DNA from: Huiozyma naganishii CBS 8797
Taxonomy: Eukaryota; Ascomycota; Saccharomycetes; Saccharomycetales; Saccharomycetaceae
DNA length: 64,000 bases
Direction: 5' to 3'
NCBI RefSeq assembly: GCF_000348985.1
Contig: NC_035922.1
Coordinates: 1,226,778 to 1,290,777 of the forward strand
The notes below the pieces were generated by a model, which had not been told where the DNA came from, did no database searches, and worked only from the letters and a program-made list of their open reading frames with translations. Position numbers and translations under genes: made by a program. How positions within the stretch are numbered: position 1 is the first letter of the stretch; each line of letters starts with the position of its first letter. Shown here piece after piece: positions 45,933-56,800 of the stretch.

Positions 45933-46180
45933 GTTATTCCCATACCCATACCCATACTCATCGTGCTGGAGGTACCCAGCGGATTGCACCGTATTAACAT
46001 CACTGCACACGAACAGTGGCTCAGTTCCTCCCTCTGATTTTTCCCGAGATATTTGGAACGAAGAAGCGACAGCGTATATAAGCAGAGAGGTTGCTAGTTC
46101 TGCTCCCGGTTCGTTTCAAAGGTACCCGACGCTCGCGTATACGATCCGGATAAACGACACACACACTCAAACGTCAAGAA

Positions 46181-46846
46181 ATGTCTGCCTCGCTGATAAA
46201 CCGCTCTTTGACGAATGTCAGAACCGAACTGGACTTTTTGAGGGAGTCTGAGGTTATATCTGAGGAAACCTTTAACAAAATCATGCACAGTCTTCCTCAA
46301 AAGTACGACCCAAACCAACACAACGACAACAGATCCAGAGATTCAAGTGAGTCACACGCTAAGCTGGAATACGTGGAGGCATTATACGCCTTCCAGCCCC
46401 AACAAGATGGCGATTTGGAGTTAAGACCTGGTGACAAGATTCAGGTGTTGGAGAAACCATCCGCAGAATGGTACAAGGGGAAGTGTGGTGGCCAAGTGGG
46501 TATGTTCCCATCCAACTACGTTAAACCTGCCTTCTCAGGAGAATCGTCTGCACCAAAGAGACCAGCGGGGCCACCATACCAGCCACAACAACAGCACCTG
46601 GCCGCTCCTATGTACCAACAACCACAGAATACAGGGTACTCCCAGTCATCGAATCCTCCATTCCCACCCCAATCTGCCAATTACTACCCGCCTCAACAAC
46701 AGCAACAACCGCAACAAGTCGTGGTAGAACAACAACAGCCACATAAGCACAACGCTTTCAAGAAATTCGGTTCGCAGCTGGGTAATGCAGCTATCTTTGG
46801 TGCAGGTGCCACCATCGGTAGCGACATTGTCAACAGCATTTTTTAA
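46181..46846 (+). CDS. PIN3: PIN3/LSB1-type SH3 protein, actin regulator and prion inducer
   Basis: The 221-residue product (Pin3 215, Lsb1 241) starts with the conserved helix SLINRSLTNVRTELDFLRES. An SH3 domain follows at about residues 58-115 (ALYAFQPQQDGDLEL to GMFPSNYV). Then comes a Gln/Pro/Tyr-rich segment with several QQQ runs (about 127-190) and a conserved C-terminus, FGAGATIGSDIVNSIF. Yeast Pin3 and Lsb1 bind Las17 and, through the prion-like part, can help form [PSI+]. Location before NCA2 matches YPR154W (PIN3) rather than YGR136W (LSB1). Confidence 0.93.
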   Translation: MSASLINRSLTNVRTELDFLRESEVISEETFNKIMHSLPQKYDPNQHNDNRSRDSSESHAKLEYVEALYAFQPQQDGDLELRPGDKIQVLEKPSAEWYKGKCGGQVGMFPSNYVKPAFSGESSAPKRPAGPPYQPQQQHLAAPMYQQPQNTGYSQSSNPPFPPQSANYYPPQQQQQPQQVVVEQQQPHKHNAFKKFGSQLGNAAIFGAGATIGSDIVNSIF

Positions 46847-47117
46847 GAAACCAGCATATACGGAGATGGCCAGGTAACATACGGGTTATAGTAATGAGAT
46901 AGAAACGACCATTTCCGTACTGCTTTATGCTGTGCAAGAAAGTTGAAGCGTTCGGATGACTTAGATTTGCTTTTCCTTTTTGATACTATTTACAAACACC
47001 CACACAAGTGTAAACTCTTAGCAACGGTTGTTTCATGAAACACTGTGAGAGACCTAAATAACGATAATTATGTTCTATACTTTCTTTCCCTTTTTTGTCA
47101 AAAAACAATGGCCTTCC

Positions 47118-48935
47118 TCAGAAGTATCTCCCATAGACGTGATATAGCCGGTTGACTACATTCAATTTGGACTTATTGGAAAAATCACTATAAAGTAATT
47201 CACCGACATCTTCGAGCCACTCCTGGACCCTCTTTTTGGGTAATATAACCGTCCCTAATGTGGATAAATTCAAGACTTCGATCATAAGTAAGCCGTTCTC
47301 CAGATGTACCGTCTTGTCTTTCTTGCCATGTGTCTCATCATAATTGAGCAGTCGTTCTACTCTGCTCAAACTTTTACTCAATTTGAATTTTTTTGCTGCA
47401 ACATTTGACCAAATGGTCCCCAATTTAACAAGCCTGAATGCACTGGTGGATATTAGGTATAACAGCAGTAGTGCTGGTGAAAGTGCCATCACCCCAAACA
47501 CCAACTGTTGACTCTGTAGCATCCTGTCAATCCCATCTAGGGCAAGGGAGCCGTCCACTTTCGTCTTTTGGATCTGGATTAGCAAGGATCTGACGAGTTT
47601 CCCCGTCAATATATTTTTAATGGGATGGTGTAACTGCTTCTCGTATATTTCCATAAATTCATCTAGATGACCATGCTCCACATCCATGTTTAACCTCACT
47701 ACATCAATGGATGTTGGATCATCGCTGTTTTCGACGATGAAACTGATTACCATTCTACTTAAAGAGTCCATTTCTGTCTTCAGAGTGCCTTTGGACATCA
47801 TTGCAATCTCACTCTCTTCATCATGTCTCACAGTGGCCCACACTTTTTTCAATGGAATCCAAACCCAGTTCTTGATCAATCCATCCATGAAATCCACTAC
47901 ATTTTCCTGGAAGAACTGTAGTATCTTAAATTTGGAGTCCCAGACACTCCGTACAATTTTTGGTCCTGCAACGAGAAACGTTAGAGCAAGTGGCCAGTAT
48001 CTGATTATTCTGTTAGGTTTGCAAATTTGGTACAAAGCGTTAACTTTTGAGCGCTTTGTTGCCCATTGGTCTGTCCTATACACTACATCATATAGTGAAG
48101 CAGTTTTCTCCAACTGTAAAAAATTCCTTAGAGATGGTAATGGGCTTTCTTTGAAGTCAGATGTTAATTGACCCAACAAACTTGTTGTTTGCTCATTTAT
48201 TGCGTCAAAATCTTGATATTTGGTCTGGACTTCTTCATTGATCAAGATCTGAGGTAAATTCAGCAAAAGCAATTTCCAGAATTGGAGTGTGCCAATGGTA
48301 CCAATTTTCGGTAACCCTATGACCTGAAATTTGCGGACAAAGAATAGTCTGTTTACCTTTGGTTGAATTTCTTCAAACAGCCTACCAGGAAGTCTGCTCA
48401 AACTTTCGTTGGAGAGTGATTTGGATAGTTTCCTGCGTATAGTTACTCCGAACGAGATCGTGCGAGGGATGCTTGTTTGAATCAAATACAACACTTGTTT
48501 CCAAAACGAATTGTTGATCGAATTGTAATATTGGACCACATCATCGGTTTTCGGTATTTCAAGTAGGCACCTCGTGGTTAATGAGTAGTAGCAAAGGATG
48601 GTGACGTATTGGAAGATTGCATTCAACAACAGTTGGGTTAGTTCTCCCAATTCTGGCCCTCCCGTGGTGAGTGGTAGTTTCTCCAGTGTGAGTAGTATCG
48701 TAGTATAATCGATAACCACAATACGTGGCTTGGACACACGACTCAACTTAGCAACAAGAGCGTCTGCGTTGCCTTTAATCTTCTGCAGTCCATCTTGAAC
48801 AGACTGTAGAGTGTCCAGATCCTTCCCCGTTGATGGTATATTAGCTGTGCTCCGTAATTGGTATCTTTGTAAGGCAATTTCTAATTGGGCATCCACTGCA
48901 GTTATCTGTTCAACGACAAACCGATCGGTGATCAT
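47118..48935 (-). CDS. NCA2: NCA2, mitochondrial membrane protein for ATP6/ATP8 expression
   Basis: The 605-residue product matches yeast Nca2 (616), a mitochondrial outer-membrane protein that with Nca3 influences the level of ATP6-ATP8 mRNA. Two hydrophobic segments are visible, IIRYWPLALTFLVAGPKIV (about 312-330) and LVFGVMALSPALLLLYLIST (about 475-495), flanking a helical region. The C-terminus holds the conserved LSRVERLLNYDE and ENGLLMIEVLNL. The ATG MITDRFVVEQ is the only sensible start. It is divergent from the BTN2-like gene. Confidence 0.93.
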   Translation of the reverse strand: MITDRFVVEQITAVDAQLEIALQRYQLRSTANIPSTGKDLDTLQSVQDGLQKIKGNADALVAKLSRVSKPRIVVIDYTTILLTLEKLPLTTGGPELGELTQLLLNAIFQYVTILCYYSLTTRCLLEIPKTDDVVQYYNSINNSFWKQVLYLIQTSIPRTISFGVTIRRKLSKSLSNESLSRLPGRLFEEIQPKVNRLFFVRKFQVIGLPKIGTIGTLQFWKLLLLNLPQILINEEVQTKYQDFDAINEQTTSLLGQLTSDFKESPLPSLRNFLQLEKTASLYDVVYRTDQWATKRSKVNALYQICKPNRIIRYWPLALTFLVAGPKIVRSVWDSKFKILQFFQENVVDFMDGLIKNWVWIPLKKVWATVRHDEESEIAMMSKGTLKTEMDSLSRMVISFIVENSDDPTSIDVVRLNMDVEHGHLDEFMEIYEKQLHHPIKNILTGKLVRSLLIQIQKTKVDGSLALDGIDRMLQSQQLVFGVMALSPALLLLYLISTSAFRLVKLGTIWSNVAAKKFKLSKSLSRVERLLNYDETHGKKDKTVHLENGLLMIEVLNLSTLGTVILPKKRVQEWLEDVGELLYSDFSNKSKLNVVNRLYHVYGRYF

Positions 48936-49651
48936 TGAATCCGACCTACTGTTTGAGTGTGCTCTAAGTGGGATCTTATTTATAAGGGAGGAGAATTGCT
49001 ACGTTTCTAATTATTTCGATGTTAAGAGTTTTTTCTACGGCAAACAGAGAGCAGTTTAGCGAAGGAGCAAAAGCGGGCGACTCTTGAAAGAGACACAAGA
49101 ACTAGGTTCGTGACCTTCCAACTTACCACGAGAAAGTTACAAATGATTACTTATCGGCTGTAATTTCCCTTTCTTTAGAGAAGCTAGGGAAGGCAAATGA
49201 TCTAGCAAATCAAGATAATCGTACACCAATTCCCACAATCATTCTTCAAGAGCCCTCTCTTATTTAGAGGAGACTGGGATCGAGTCTGCTACCTGATCAC
49301 TAGTTTCCGGTCGTTGTGTGCTACTCTACTACTGGTAGACAGCCTTTTTTTCCACTAAAAACTCTTTCGGATCCTGAATTTTTCAGAATATTCTAGAAGG
49401 TCTCACAGTTAACGGAGCATTGGGCATCGCAAGAGACGGAAGGGGAAAGGAAATGGCAAAAATTATCTCCAGAGAGACCCTGCAGAGGAGCCCTGGCAGG
49501 GCAGTATATATAGTTGACGGTAAGTTAATTAAGAAACGAGTGTGCTGGTTAGTGACCGATGCGAGGATCTGGTGTTCTCATATTGAGAAGATGGGGAGAC
49601 AGTCGACCCCAAGATTTTGCAACACTTTGTTGTCGCTATCCTGACGTTGCA
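48936..49651. other. NCA2-BTN2 divergent promoter
   Basis: The 715 bases hold no supported gene. A good heat-shock element sits at 49386-49398. The frame at 49559 in phase with the BTN2-like gene adds 31 residues without family similarity, so I treat it as leader. Confidence 0.6.
49386..49398 (+). promoter_or_regulatory. Heat-shock element upstream of the BTN2-like gene
   Basis: GAATATTCTAGAA is a perfect three-unit HSE (GAAnnTTCnnGAA). A further TTC lies one base upstream in imperfect spacing. It is about 255 bases before the ATG. BTN2 is one of the strongest Hsf1 targets in S. cerevisiae, so this supports both site and gene identity. Confidence 0.75.
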
Positions 49652-50386
49652 ATGGTGTCTCTAATTCAACATCCTAGATTGTTCCAAGAATATTCACCTG
49701 TCGCTGGTTGTCGAATGGACACTGGGACGGATATTACAAGCAACACAGTATCAGGTCCAGCAAGGAAAAAGCGGAGGTGCCAAAGAGTGGCACCTCCAAG
49801 TTACGTTAAGACGCTCATCAAACGAGAAAACGACGCACAATGCACAGTATCGCATGCTGGTCGGGGCTTAATAATTGAAATGTACCAAAAGATACCGAAA
49901 GAAATGCTTTTGAATGCGATATGTCGAACCCTGTGGGAAACGAAGGAAAAATTCTATGCCCCGACGTTCGAGGTACAGTACGACGAGTTCGGCAGACAGC
50001 AGTACGTGGAAACACAATCTGATCCAAGGGAGGACTCCACACTGAATCTGATAGCGTTCCAACAATTAAACCTCATGGATTTGTACCATAAAGTGTCTCG
50101 CGAAGTGTTCTCGTGCTACAACATTGCGCTGACCCCTGGGACACCAGCACAAATAACGCTGGCCAGCGAAAGGTACAACGTTTACAAAGAGATGAGCATC
50201 GACAATGTGGCCGAGTATAGAGTGGTCAACTACGGGATGCTCGATAACGACGATAGCGACGAATTCGACACCGCAGTTATGACCATAGAACTCGTTGGGA
50301 GACATGGGCAGCATCCGTCGTTAGCGAACCCTTCGATGACACATAGCGCATTATTGGAGACAGTGACAGACGAGGAGTTTTTTTGA
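49652..50386 (+). CDS. BTN2: BTN2/CUR1 family protein-sorting and aggregate sequestrase
   Basis: The 244-residue product resembles the N-terminal half of Btn2 (410): an MVSLIQHPRLFQEYSP start, a KKRRCQR basic patch that could be a nuclear signal, then the conserved block from KIPKEML to YAPTFEVQYDEFGRQQYVE. Its length and missing charged C-terminus are closer to Cur1 (252), the duplicate of Btn2. Both collect misfolded proteins and prions into deposits, Btn2 in the cytosol and Cur1 in the nucleus. The ATG at 49652 fits the family start. The neighbour KRE6/SKN1 is shared by both yeast copies, so the symbol is by family. A heat-shock element lies upstream. Confidence 0.82.
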   Translation: MVSLIQHPRLFQEYSPVAGCRMDTGTDITSNTVSGPARKKRRCQRVAPPSYVKTLIKRENDAQCTVSHAGRGLIIEMYQKIPKEMLLNAICRTLWETKEKFYAPTFEVQYDEFGRQQYVETQSDPREDSTLNLIAFQQLNLMDLYHKVSREVFSCYNIALTPGTPAQITLASERYNVYKEMSIDNVAEYRVVNYGMLDNDDSDEFDTAVMTIELVGRHGQHPSLANPSMTHSALLETVTDEEFF

Positions 50387-51355
50387 TGGAAGAAAAACAA
50401 GACAGCATTGTTTGATAGCTCTATGAGCATCCGACACCACTAGCATTAGCATCAAACAGCACTAGCAAATCTCAATTGAACAATTCCACAGTTCATCTGC
50501 GGAAACAGGGTCCAACAAAATTCCTTAAACGGGCGTACACTCCCCACACCTGTGGCCGGGAAATGTTGCTAGCCTGGGCATACAACAACTTTGTCGGGGC
50601 TCGTGGGGGGTGGGGGTATTGCGGCGCGCAAGGGCCTTACATACTCTGACAGGGACACTATCAAAACTTGCAAAGCGGAAACAGACACTGCGGTTTCGCG
50701 TTGCACCGAAGCGGGATAGAACCGTCCCCCCCCACGAGTGTTCCCCAGTGCGACTGCAGCACCAGCAGAGCGGAGGCCTCAACTCTCCACAATGCCTCTT
50801 GCTCTGCTCTCTACAGTGTGGCTGTGCGGTACGCGTCTGGGTTTCTTACGCGTCTTTTCTTCTTTCCCCTTTTGGACAAGCCGAGGCTCGCGCTGTTTCT
50901 TTGCGTTTCTTCATTTTTATTTTTTTCCCTCTGCAAAGAGTGGAAGGTGTCCCAATGGGGAAAGTTCATCGAAACTTACTTTTTTTTTGATTCGCTTCAA
51001 ACTGGATTTATAAATAATATGTATACATGCTTCAACCCGGGAATAATTGACGTGTAGCAACACATCTGTAGGAGTAACGGCGACTTGGACACTTTGCGGG
51101 GACGATATCGTATTGGCGAAGAGTGATCTATCTAGAAAAAGAACTGCGGAGAGTCAACCTGGTTTTCCTATCATTCTTTTTTCATTTCTTGTTGCTATTT
51201 TTTTGGTTCTTTTTTTGTGAACGCGACTACGAAATCGAACCTTTGCAACTCAGAAATTGGTTTATTTGCTTTGAGCTTTTAGTTCCCAAATCGTTCAGTA
51301 CTTGTTACAGAAGTAGCAGGGCGCCAGTGATCAAGTAAAGACAGCCAGTGCCACC
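50387..51355. other. BTN2-KRE6 intergenic region
   Basis: The 970 bases contain a GC- and C-run-rich part (50520-50770, with CCCCCCCC on one strand and GGGGGG on the other) and then T-rich tracts up to the KRE6 start. Open frames across it lack codon bias and overlap on both strands, so I see no gene. It is presumably the long promoter of the glucan synthesis gene. Confidence 0.55.
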
Positions 51356-53518
51356 ATGCCGGTCAGAAACCTTACGGATTCCAATCTGAACTTGAACGAG
51401 TCGTCTGAAAATGTGGGACAGAGAGGTGGTCCAAATCCATACGACGCGTTGACGAATCCGTTCTTGGATTCCAATGACGAATTCGGTGACATGAGAGGGC
51501 CGCAGTCGGGGTCCTCATCGATGGACCGTCAGCAAGACTCTGGGTACGACCACATGGACGATGCGGATTTCACGCAAAAATACTCGGCCACCAATGGCAA
51601 TATTACAGATTACAAGGGTTACTACTCAAGGAACGCCAGTGCGGTGAACCAGAGTGCCAACGACACAACAGCATTTCTGCCCCAGGGGAGAGGTAGGATT
51701 TCATCTGCGTCACCAAATCCACCTATATTCGATGCCAACGAGATTCTAACGCCGCCAGCGTTTGACAGGTACCCGCTTGTAGGGTCCAAAGCTGCATCGC
51801 AGACGAATCTAAACTCGCAACTGAATTCAGGGTCGTATGGGAACCTGCATAACCAACGCAATGTATACTCGGGACAACCATCTCCAAGAGACGGTTCTAA
51901 CTCTACTTTCTCGTCCTCAAATCCATTCAACCAAGAGCAAGATTTTTCACCCTTTGGTGGGTACCCGACGACCTCCTTCCCATTGCTAATGGACGACAAA
52001 GAGGACGACGACTATCTGCATAACCCTGATCCAGAGGAGGAGGCAAAATTGGATAGGAAAAGATTTATAGAAGACTTCAAACATATGGATAGAAGGGCAT
52101 TCAGTGGTTTTATGGGTATAATAATCCTGTTTTCAGCTGCGGCAGTTGTCTTCGTGGTGCTACCGGCACTAACATTCACAGGTGTCACAAACTACGGACC
52201 CAAATACGAGGTTGTTGAGTTCCTGACAGGATACCAGTACCCACAACTATCCGCCATAAGAACGAGTCTGGTAGATCCTGACACGCCGGAGGAAAGCTTA
52301 ACAAGAAAGGCGAAGGACGGCTCATCGTGGAAACTGGTCTTTTCAGATGAATTCAACGCAGAGGGAAGAACGTTCTACGAGGGTGACGATCAATTCTGGA
52401 CCGGCCCTGATATCCATTACGATGCTACGAAGGATCTGGAATGGTACAGTCCGGATGCATCAACGACTAAAAATGGGACTCTTAAATTGCGCATGGACGC
52501 GTTCAAGAACCACGGGCTATACTACAGATCTGGGATGCTCCAAAGTTGGAATAAGATGTGTTTCACACAAGGGATATTAGAGATTTCCGCCAACTTGCCG
52601 AACTACGGTAAAGTTACTGGACTGTGGCCTGGTATGTGGACGATGGGGAATCTTGGGAGACCAGGTTACCTAGGAAGTACAGACGGTGTTTGGCCATATT
52701 CCTACGACTCTTGCGATGCCGGGATAACGCCAAACCAAAGCTCCCCGGACGGTATCTCCTACCTACCAGGGCAAAGACTCAGTGCCTGCACGTGTGATGG
52801 TGAGGACCACCCAAACCCAGGTGTTGGTAGAGGTGCTCCTGAGATTGATGTTTTGGAAGGTGAAGTGGACACAGTACTGGGGGTAGGTATTGCTTCCCAA
52901 TCCCTGCAAGTTGCTCCGTTTGATATTTGGTACATGCCAGACTACGACTTCATCGAAGTTTACAACTTTACCACCACCCAAATGAACGGGTACTGTGGCG
53001 GTCCATTCCAACAAGCCGTTTCAGCCGTTTCAACTCTGAACCGTACTTGGTACGAATTTGGCCCCGATTCTGGTTATTATCAAAAATACGCAATTGAATA
53101 CTTGAATGATGACGAGGACGGATACGTGCGTTGGTTTGTTGGGGACGACCCCACATATACTATTTATGCAAAGGCACTGCATCCAAATGGTAATATTGGT
53201 TGGAGAAGAATTAGCAAAGAACCAATGTCTGTCGTTTTGAACTTGGGTATATCGAACAACTGGGCTTACATCGATTGGAGATCTATTTTCTTTCCTGTTA
53301 CTATGTCGATCGACTATGTCAGAGTATACCAACCATCGGATGCTGTGTCGATTACGTGTGACCCTGTGGACTTCCCAACCTACGATTATATTGAGTCGCA
53401 CAAAGTAATTTACCAAAATCCAAATATTACCAAATTTGAACTGGCAGGATTCAGCATGCCAAAGAACATTCTGACGGGCAATTGTAAAAGTTCTAAATTT
53501 TCATTATCAAATTCATAA
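51356..53518 (+). CDS. KRE6: KRE6/SKN1, type II membrane protein for beta-1,6-glucan synthesis
   Basis: The 720-residue product has exactly the length of yeast Kre6. A Ser/Asn-rich cytosolic N-terminus of about 245 residues is followed by one membrane anchor (SGFMGIIILFSAAAVVFVVLPAL, about 250-272). A lumenal GH16-like domain carries the catalytic-type EIDVLEGEVD (E496, D498, E501). Kre6 and Skn1 are ER/Golgi proteins required for cell-wall beta-1,6-glucan. The start codon lies in CCACCATGCC. Length favours KRE6 over SKN1 (771), and both yeast copies neighbour a BTN2-family gene. Confidence 0.94.
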   Translation: MPVRNLTDSNLNLNESSENVGQRGGPNPYDALTNPFLDSNDEFGDMRGPQSGSSSMDRQQDSGYDHMDDADFTQKYSATNGNITDYKGYYSRNASAVNQSANDTTAFLPQGRGRISSASPNPPIFDANEILTPPAFDRYPLVGSKAASQTNLNSQLNSGSYGNLHNQRNVYSGQPSPRDGSNSTFSSSNPFNQEQDFSPFGGYPTTSFPLLMDDKEDDDYLHNPDPEEEAKLDRKRFIEDFKHMDRRAFSGFMGIIILFSAAAVVFVVLPALTFTGVTNYGPKYEVVEFLTGYQYPQLSAIRTSLVDPDTPEESLTRKAKDGSSWKLVFSDEFNAEGRTFYEGDDQFWTGPDIHYDATKDLEWYSPDASTTKNGTLKLRMDAFKNHGLYYRSGMLQSWNKMCFTQGILEISANLPNYGKVTGLWPGMWTMGNLGRPGYLGSTDGVWPYSYDSCDAGITPNQSSPDGISYLPGQRLSACTCDGEDHPNPGVGRGAPEIDVLEGEVDTVLGVGIASQSLQVAPFDIWYMPDYDFIEVYNFTTTQMNGYCGGPFQQAVSAVSTLNRTWYEFGPDSGYYQKYAIEYLNDDEDGYVRWFVGDDPTYTIYAKALHPNGNIGWRRISKEPMSVVLNLGISNNWAYIDWRSIFFPVTMSIDYVRVYQPSDAVSITCDPVDFPTYDYIESHKVIYQNPNITKFELAGFSMPKNILTGNCKSSKFSLSNS

Positions 53519-53848
53519 TAATAGAAACGCCGGTTGAAATCGCGCTAACTGCACATTGGGTGTGCAGTATTTTGGCACTTCCTGGTATTCATACTAGGAA
53601 GAGGCTTCTTTTTTTGACTGGACAAATGAAATGTGTCTTCTTAATACTTTCAACTATATCAATTGTACTGTATTTCTAATTCATCGCTCATGGATATATT
53701 TCAGATCACTATGTAGCTTACTCTCTAGTTTGGAGTGTTCGGGTAATGGAAACTTAGACGAAATGTAATCGAAAAAAAAATCAAGATCTTGGTTTGAGAC
53801 AACGCAAGAGGCGTAAGTAGTCTCTGAAAACTCCACCAAATACGCCAT
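53519..53848. other. KRE6-LAA1 intergenic region
   Basis: The 330 A/T-rich bases contain no gene. In S. cerevisiae these two genes are on different chromosomes, so an ancestral rearrangement point lies in or near here. A short inverted repeat, GCACATTGGGTGTGC (53551-53565), may aid KRE6 3' end formation. Confidence 0.5.
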
Positions 53849-56800
53849 ATGAGCCTAGTTGAAGCCATTGATGCGTCAATCGACAAAAGACATGTTTTAA
53901 GTACTTGGATATTGGAAAATTTTGGAATCTTATCTACTCATGATACAACAAAGAACAATCCCACAGACGTGGCTCATGTGGAAAAACTGTATAGTAATGC
54001 TAACGCGTTCTTGACGTATCTGCCCACCACTGATGCAGTAAAAGAGATATATTCTCATTATCTGTTTTTGAGGTTTTCCCAGCTCTACTGTCTAACCCTT
54101 GAACGATCTAAATCAGAAGCACCGGGAAGAATTTTTGACTCTGCAGACCTCTTGACAAACATTCTAGTTGAGGAGGATGTAAGTGTTAAGCCGAACGATT
54201 CGCCAGACAAAAAGGATAAGAAAAAGAAATTGACTAAAAAAACATACGTGTTCACTCCAGCAAAGGATATGGCTGTGACTATTCTCACTCAAATTTTCGA
54301 GACATTTGGGAAGGATATCACCTCGCTCATTCCACTTTTACTTTCCGTTCTGTTCAAAAACCTGAAGAAAGTTATTGAAAAGCCTAAATATAATCATGCG
54401 ACATACATGGTGTCCCTTCAACGACTCTTCACTGCTGTTATCAAGCAGGCTAACTCCCTGGATACAGCTGACGTCCATAAGTTTATCAAATTTTCAAAAA
54501 AGGTCTTTGAATCCATTTATACCAATGAAGAAAACTTTCCGGTGGATTTTGTATCGGCCATGATTGACTCTTGGAATATAATTTTGACGCAAGACTCTTT
54601 TATCAAGGAACATCGCGAGAATATTTCAGATATCATATATTCCAAATTTCGGCATGAAGAGTTGGGTATTTACGGCTTTGCAAACGACCATTCTAGACCC
54701 CACACTGCCAAATGCCTAGCTAACGTACTTTTTGACTATTCTTGCTCAAAGGGAATATTGACAGCCCAGGATGTTTTTGGAATTTATGTTAAAATATACA
54801 CACACTCAACGACAAGAGATGTGAAAGCTGGCTGCTTTGAGTCATTGGTTCAGTTTCTGATGCTCAACCTGACTGTAGATCGGCACTTTTTCAAAGAATG
54901 CGGCTATTTGGACGTCCTTGTGGAAGTCAGTTCAATATTATGTGTGCACCACACTGAAGGGAGAAAAGTAGGAACTATTTCCAGATCGTTGAAGCTTCTC
55001 GTCGGCATGCACAATCTTCTGTTACCATACGTGAGTGAAGCATCAAAGGTCCAAATGGTAATGAAATTGATCGATATAAAATCGGAATGCACAGGTTCAT
55101 ACAATGAAGGATTTATGCAACCAAATTTTTTGATGGACGAAAACACACATAACCAGTGGTATACAATAATCAAACTGGATCTACTGGAATGTCTCCTCTT
55201 AGATCTATCTTCTGTTTACACCAACGACCCCCAACTGACACAGCTCCTGAAGGATAAGCTAATGGAAATGTGCACTGCAGACGTGTTCGCTGTTCGGGTA
55301 TGTGCGAACAGGGTTCTAAACACATTTCTCACTGGCTCCCCGCAGTATATTGCGGAGGTTATTGAAACGTCGCTCGGACAGTTGAATTCAGGGTTTCAGC
55401 AAAAGGAAAACTTTCCGTACTCAACGTTACACGGGTGTTCTCTTCTAATTGCGAATTCTATGGATATTGCCGATAAAAACTACGTGCCGTATGACCTGAT
55501 AATGCGAGTCACTGTATTTGCTACTTCATTTATAAAGAATAGCACAACCACTACCACAGGGGATAATTACTTCAAGGGACTAGTGTGCTGGATTCTAATG
55601 ATAGGTCTGATGAATTACAGTGATGATTCCTATTTGAAATTGCAAACAGCTCAGTTGTTCCTTTTCTGGAAAGTTCTCCTTACACACTCATTTACATACC
55701 GTAATGAGGAAGAGCTTGTCAGGAATTTGGAAATCAGGTCTCACGCCTTAGCGTGTCTTTTGGCATATCTGAACAATGCGTCGATTGATAAAGAAATGGC
55801 AAAACAAGTATCCTACTTGTTAACAAAGTGCTCCAATTTCAATCATTCAGTATCACTAAAGTCGCAACTTGTTGACCAAACATTGCTGAACAACGAAAAA
55901 AGGATACTACAAGTCTATCTGAAGGTTAAAGATTATATTAGCACCGATTTCAACAGCTCGTTACTGATTTTGATTATGAAAAACTTTTCGGACCCTAATC
56001 TATACATAGAGTCGTCGACTACTATTCTGGAATCTATGAAAAAAATGAGAAAAAAGAAAGACCCAGAAGATTCTCAGAAGGAAAAAGTGTTTGATCTGAC
56101 TGTTGACAGTATCCTCAGGCAGCAAAATGGATTTGCATTTGGACTGTCCAGCAAAATATCGAAATCGGGCATTTATAATTTGAGTTTACATGAAGTGAAA
56201 AGTGACCTGGCACTCATAGGGGGGGCGTGGTTTTTCAACAAACAGGATTGGCATCGTGCTTTCGAGGACGAGGTTTTTACACCCATCTCCACCTGTTTGA
56301 CGAACGATTCTTTGGTGCTGTTATACGGAAAACTTTCGTATGGAGCCGGTGCATTGTATTTGCCAAAAACAACCACTTCCTTAATTGACTTTTCCATGGA
56401 ATTATTCTCATCTGTTTTTCCTTACCTGAATGATAAAATCCAGTACTCGGTAATAGAGAATCTAAATTTGTCACTGTTTTCGAAGGCAACAACACCCTTG
56501 AGAAGTGTTGCCATTGCTGCCAATATTTGCTCAGCGCTCTATACTGCCCTGGAAATAATTGAAGATAAGAATTTAGCTTTGGAGCCGTCAGTTGGAAATT
56601 TGATCATAGAATCGTTCCGCAAGCTTGATTTCACAAAGGATATTTTTTTGACCAATTTGAACGCAACGTCCATGGGATTTGTTACTGCTGCGGTAGGCAG
56701 AAGCTTAGATCCGGATTCAAGGAGAAAGTTTGTGGAAGACCAGGTTAACATTCACATAAAAAATCTTGTTGAAATCAATGACCCTCATTCACGAATGTTT

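Noticed and set aside
49559..49651. ATG at 49559 as start of the BTN2-like gene
   Set aside because: The extra 31 residues lack similarity, and the ATG at 49652 aligns with the Btn2 start.
50525..51057. Overlapping open frames between BTN2 and KRE6
   Set aside because: Several frames on both strands are open with Cys/Ser/Phe-rich compositions, typical of chance in C- and T-rich promoter DNA.
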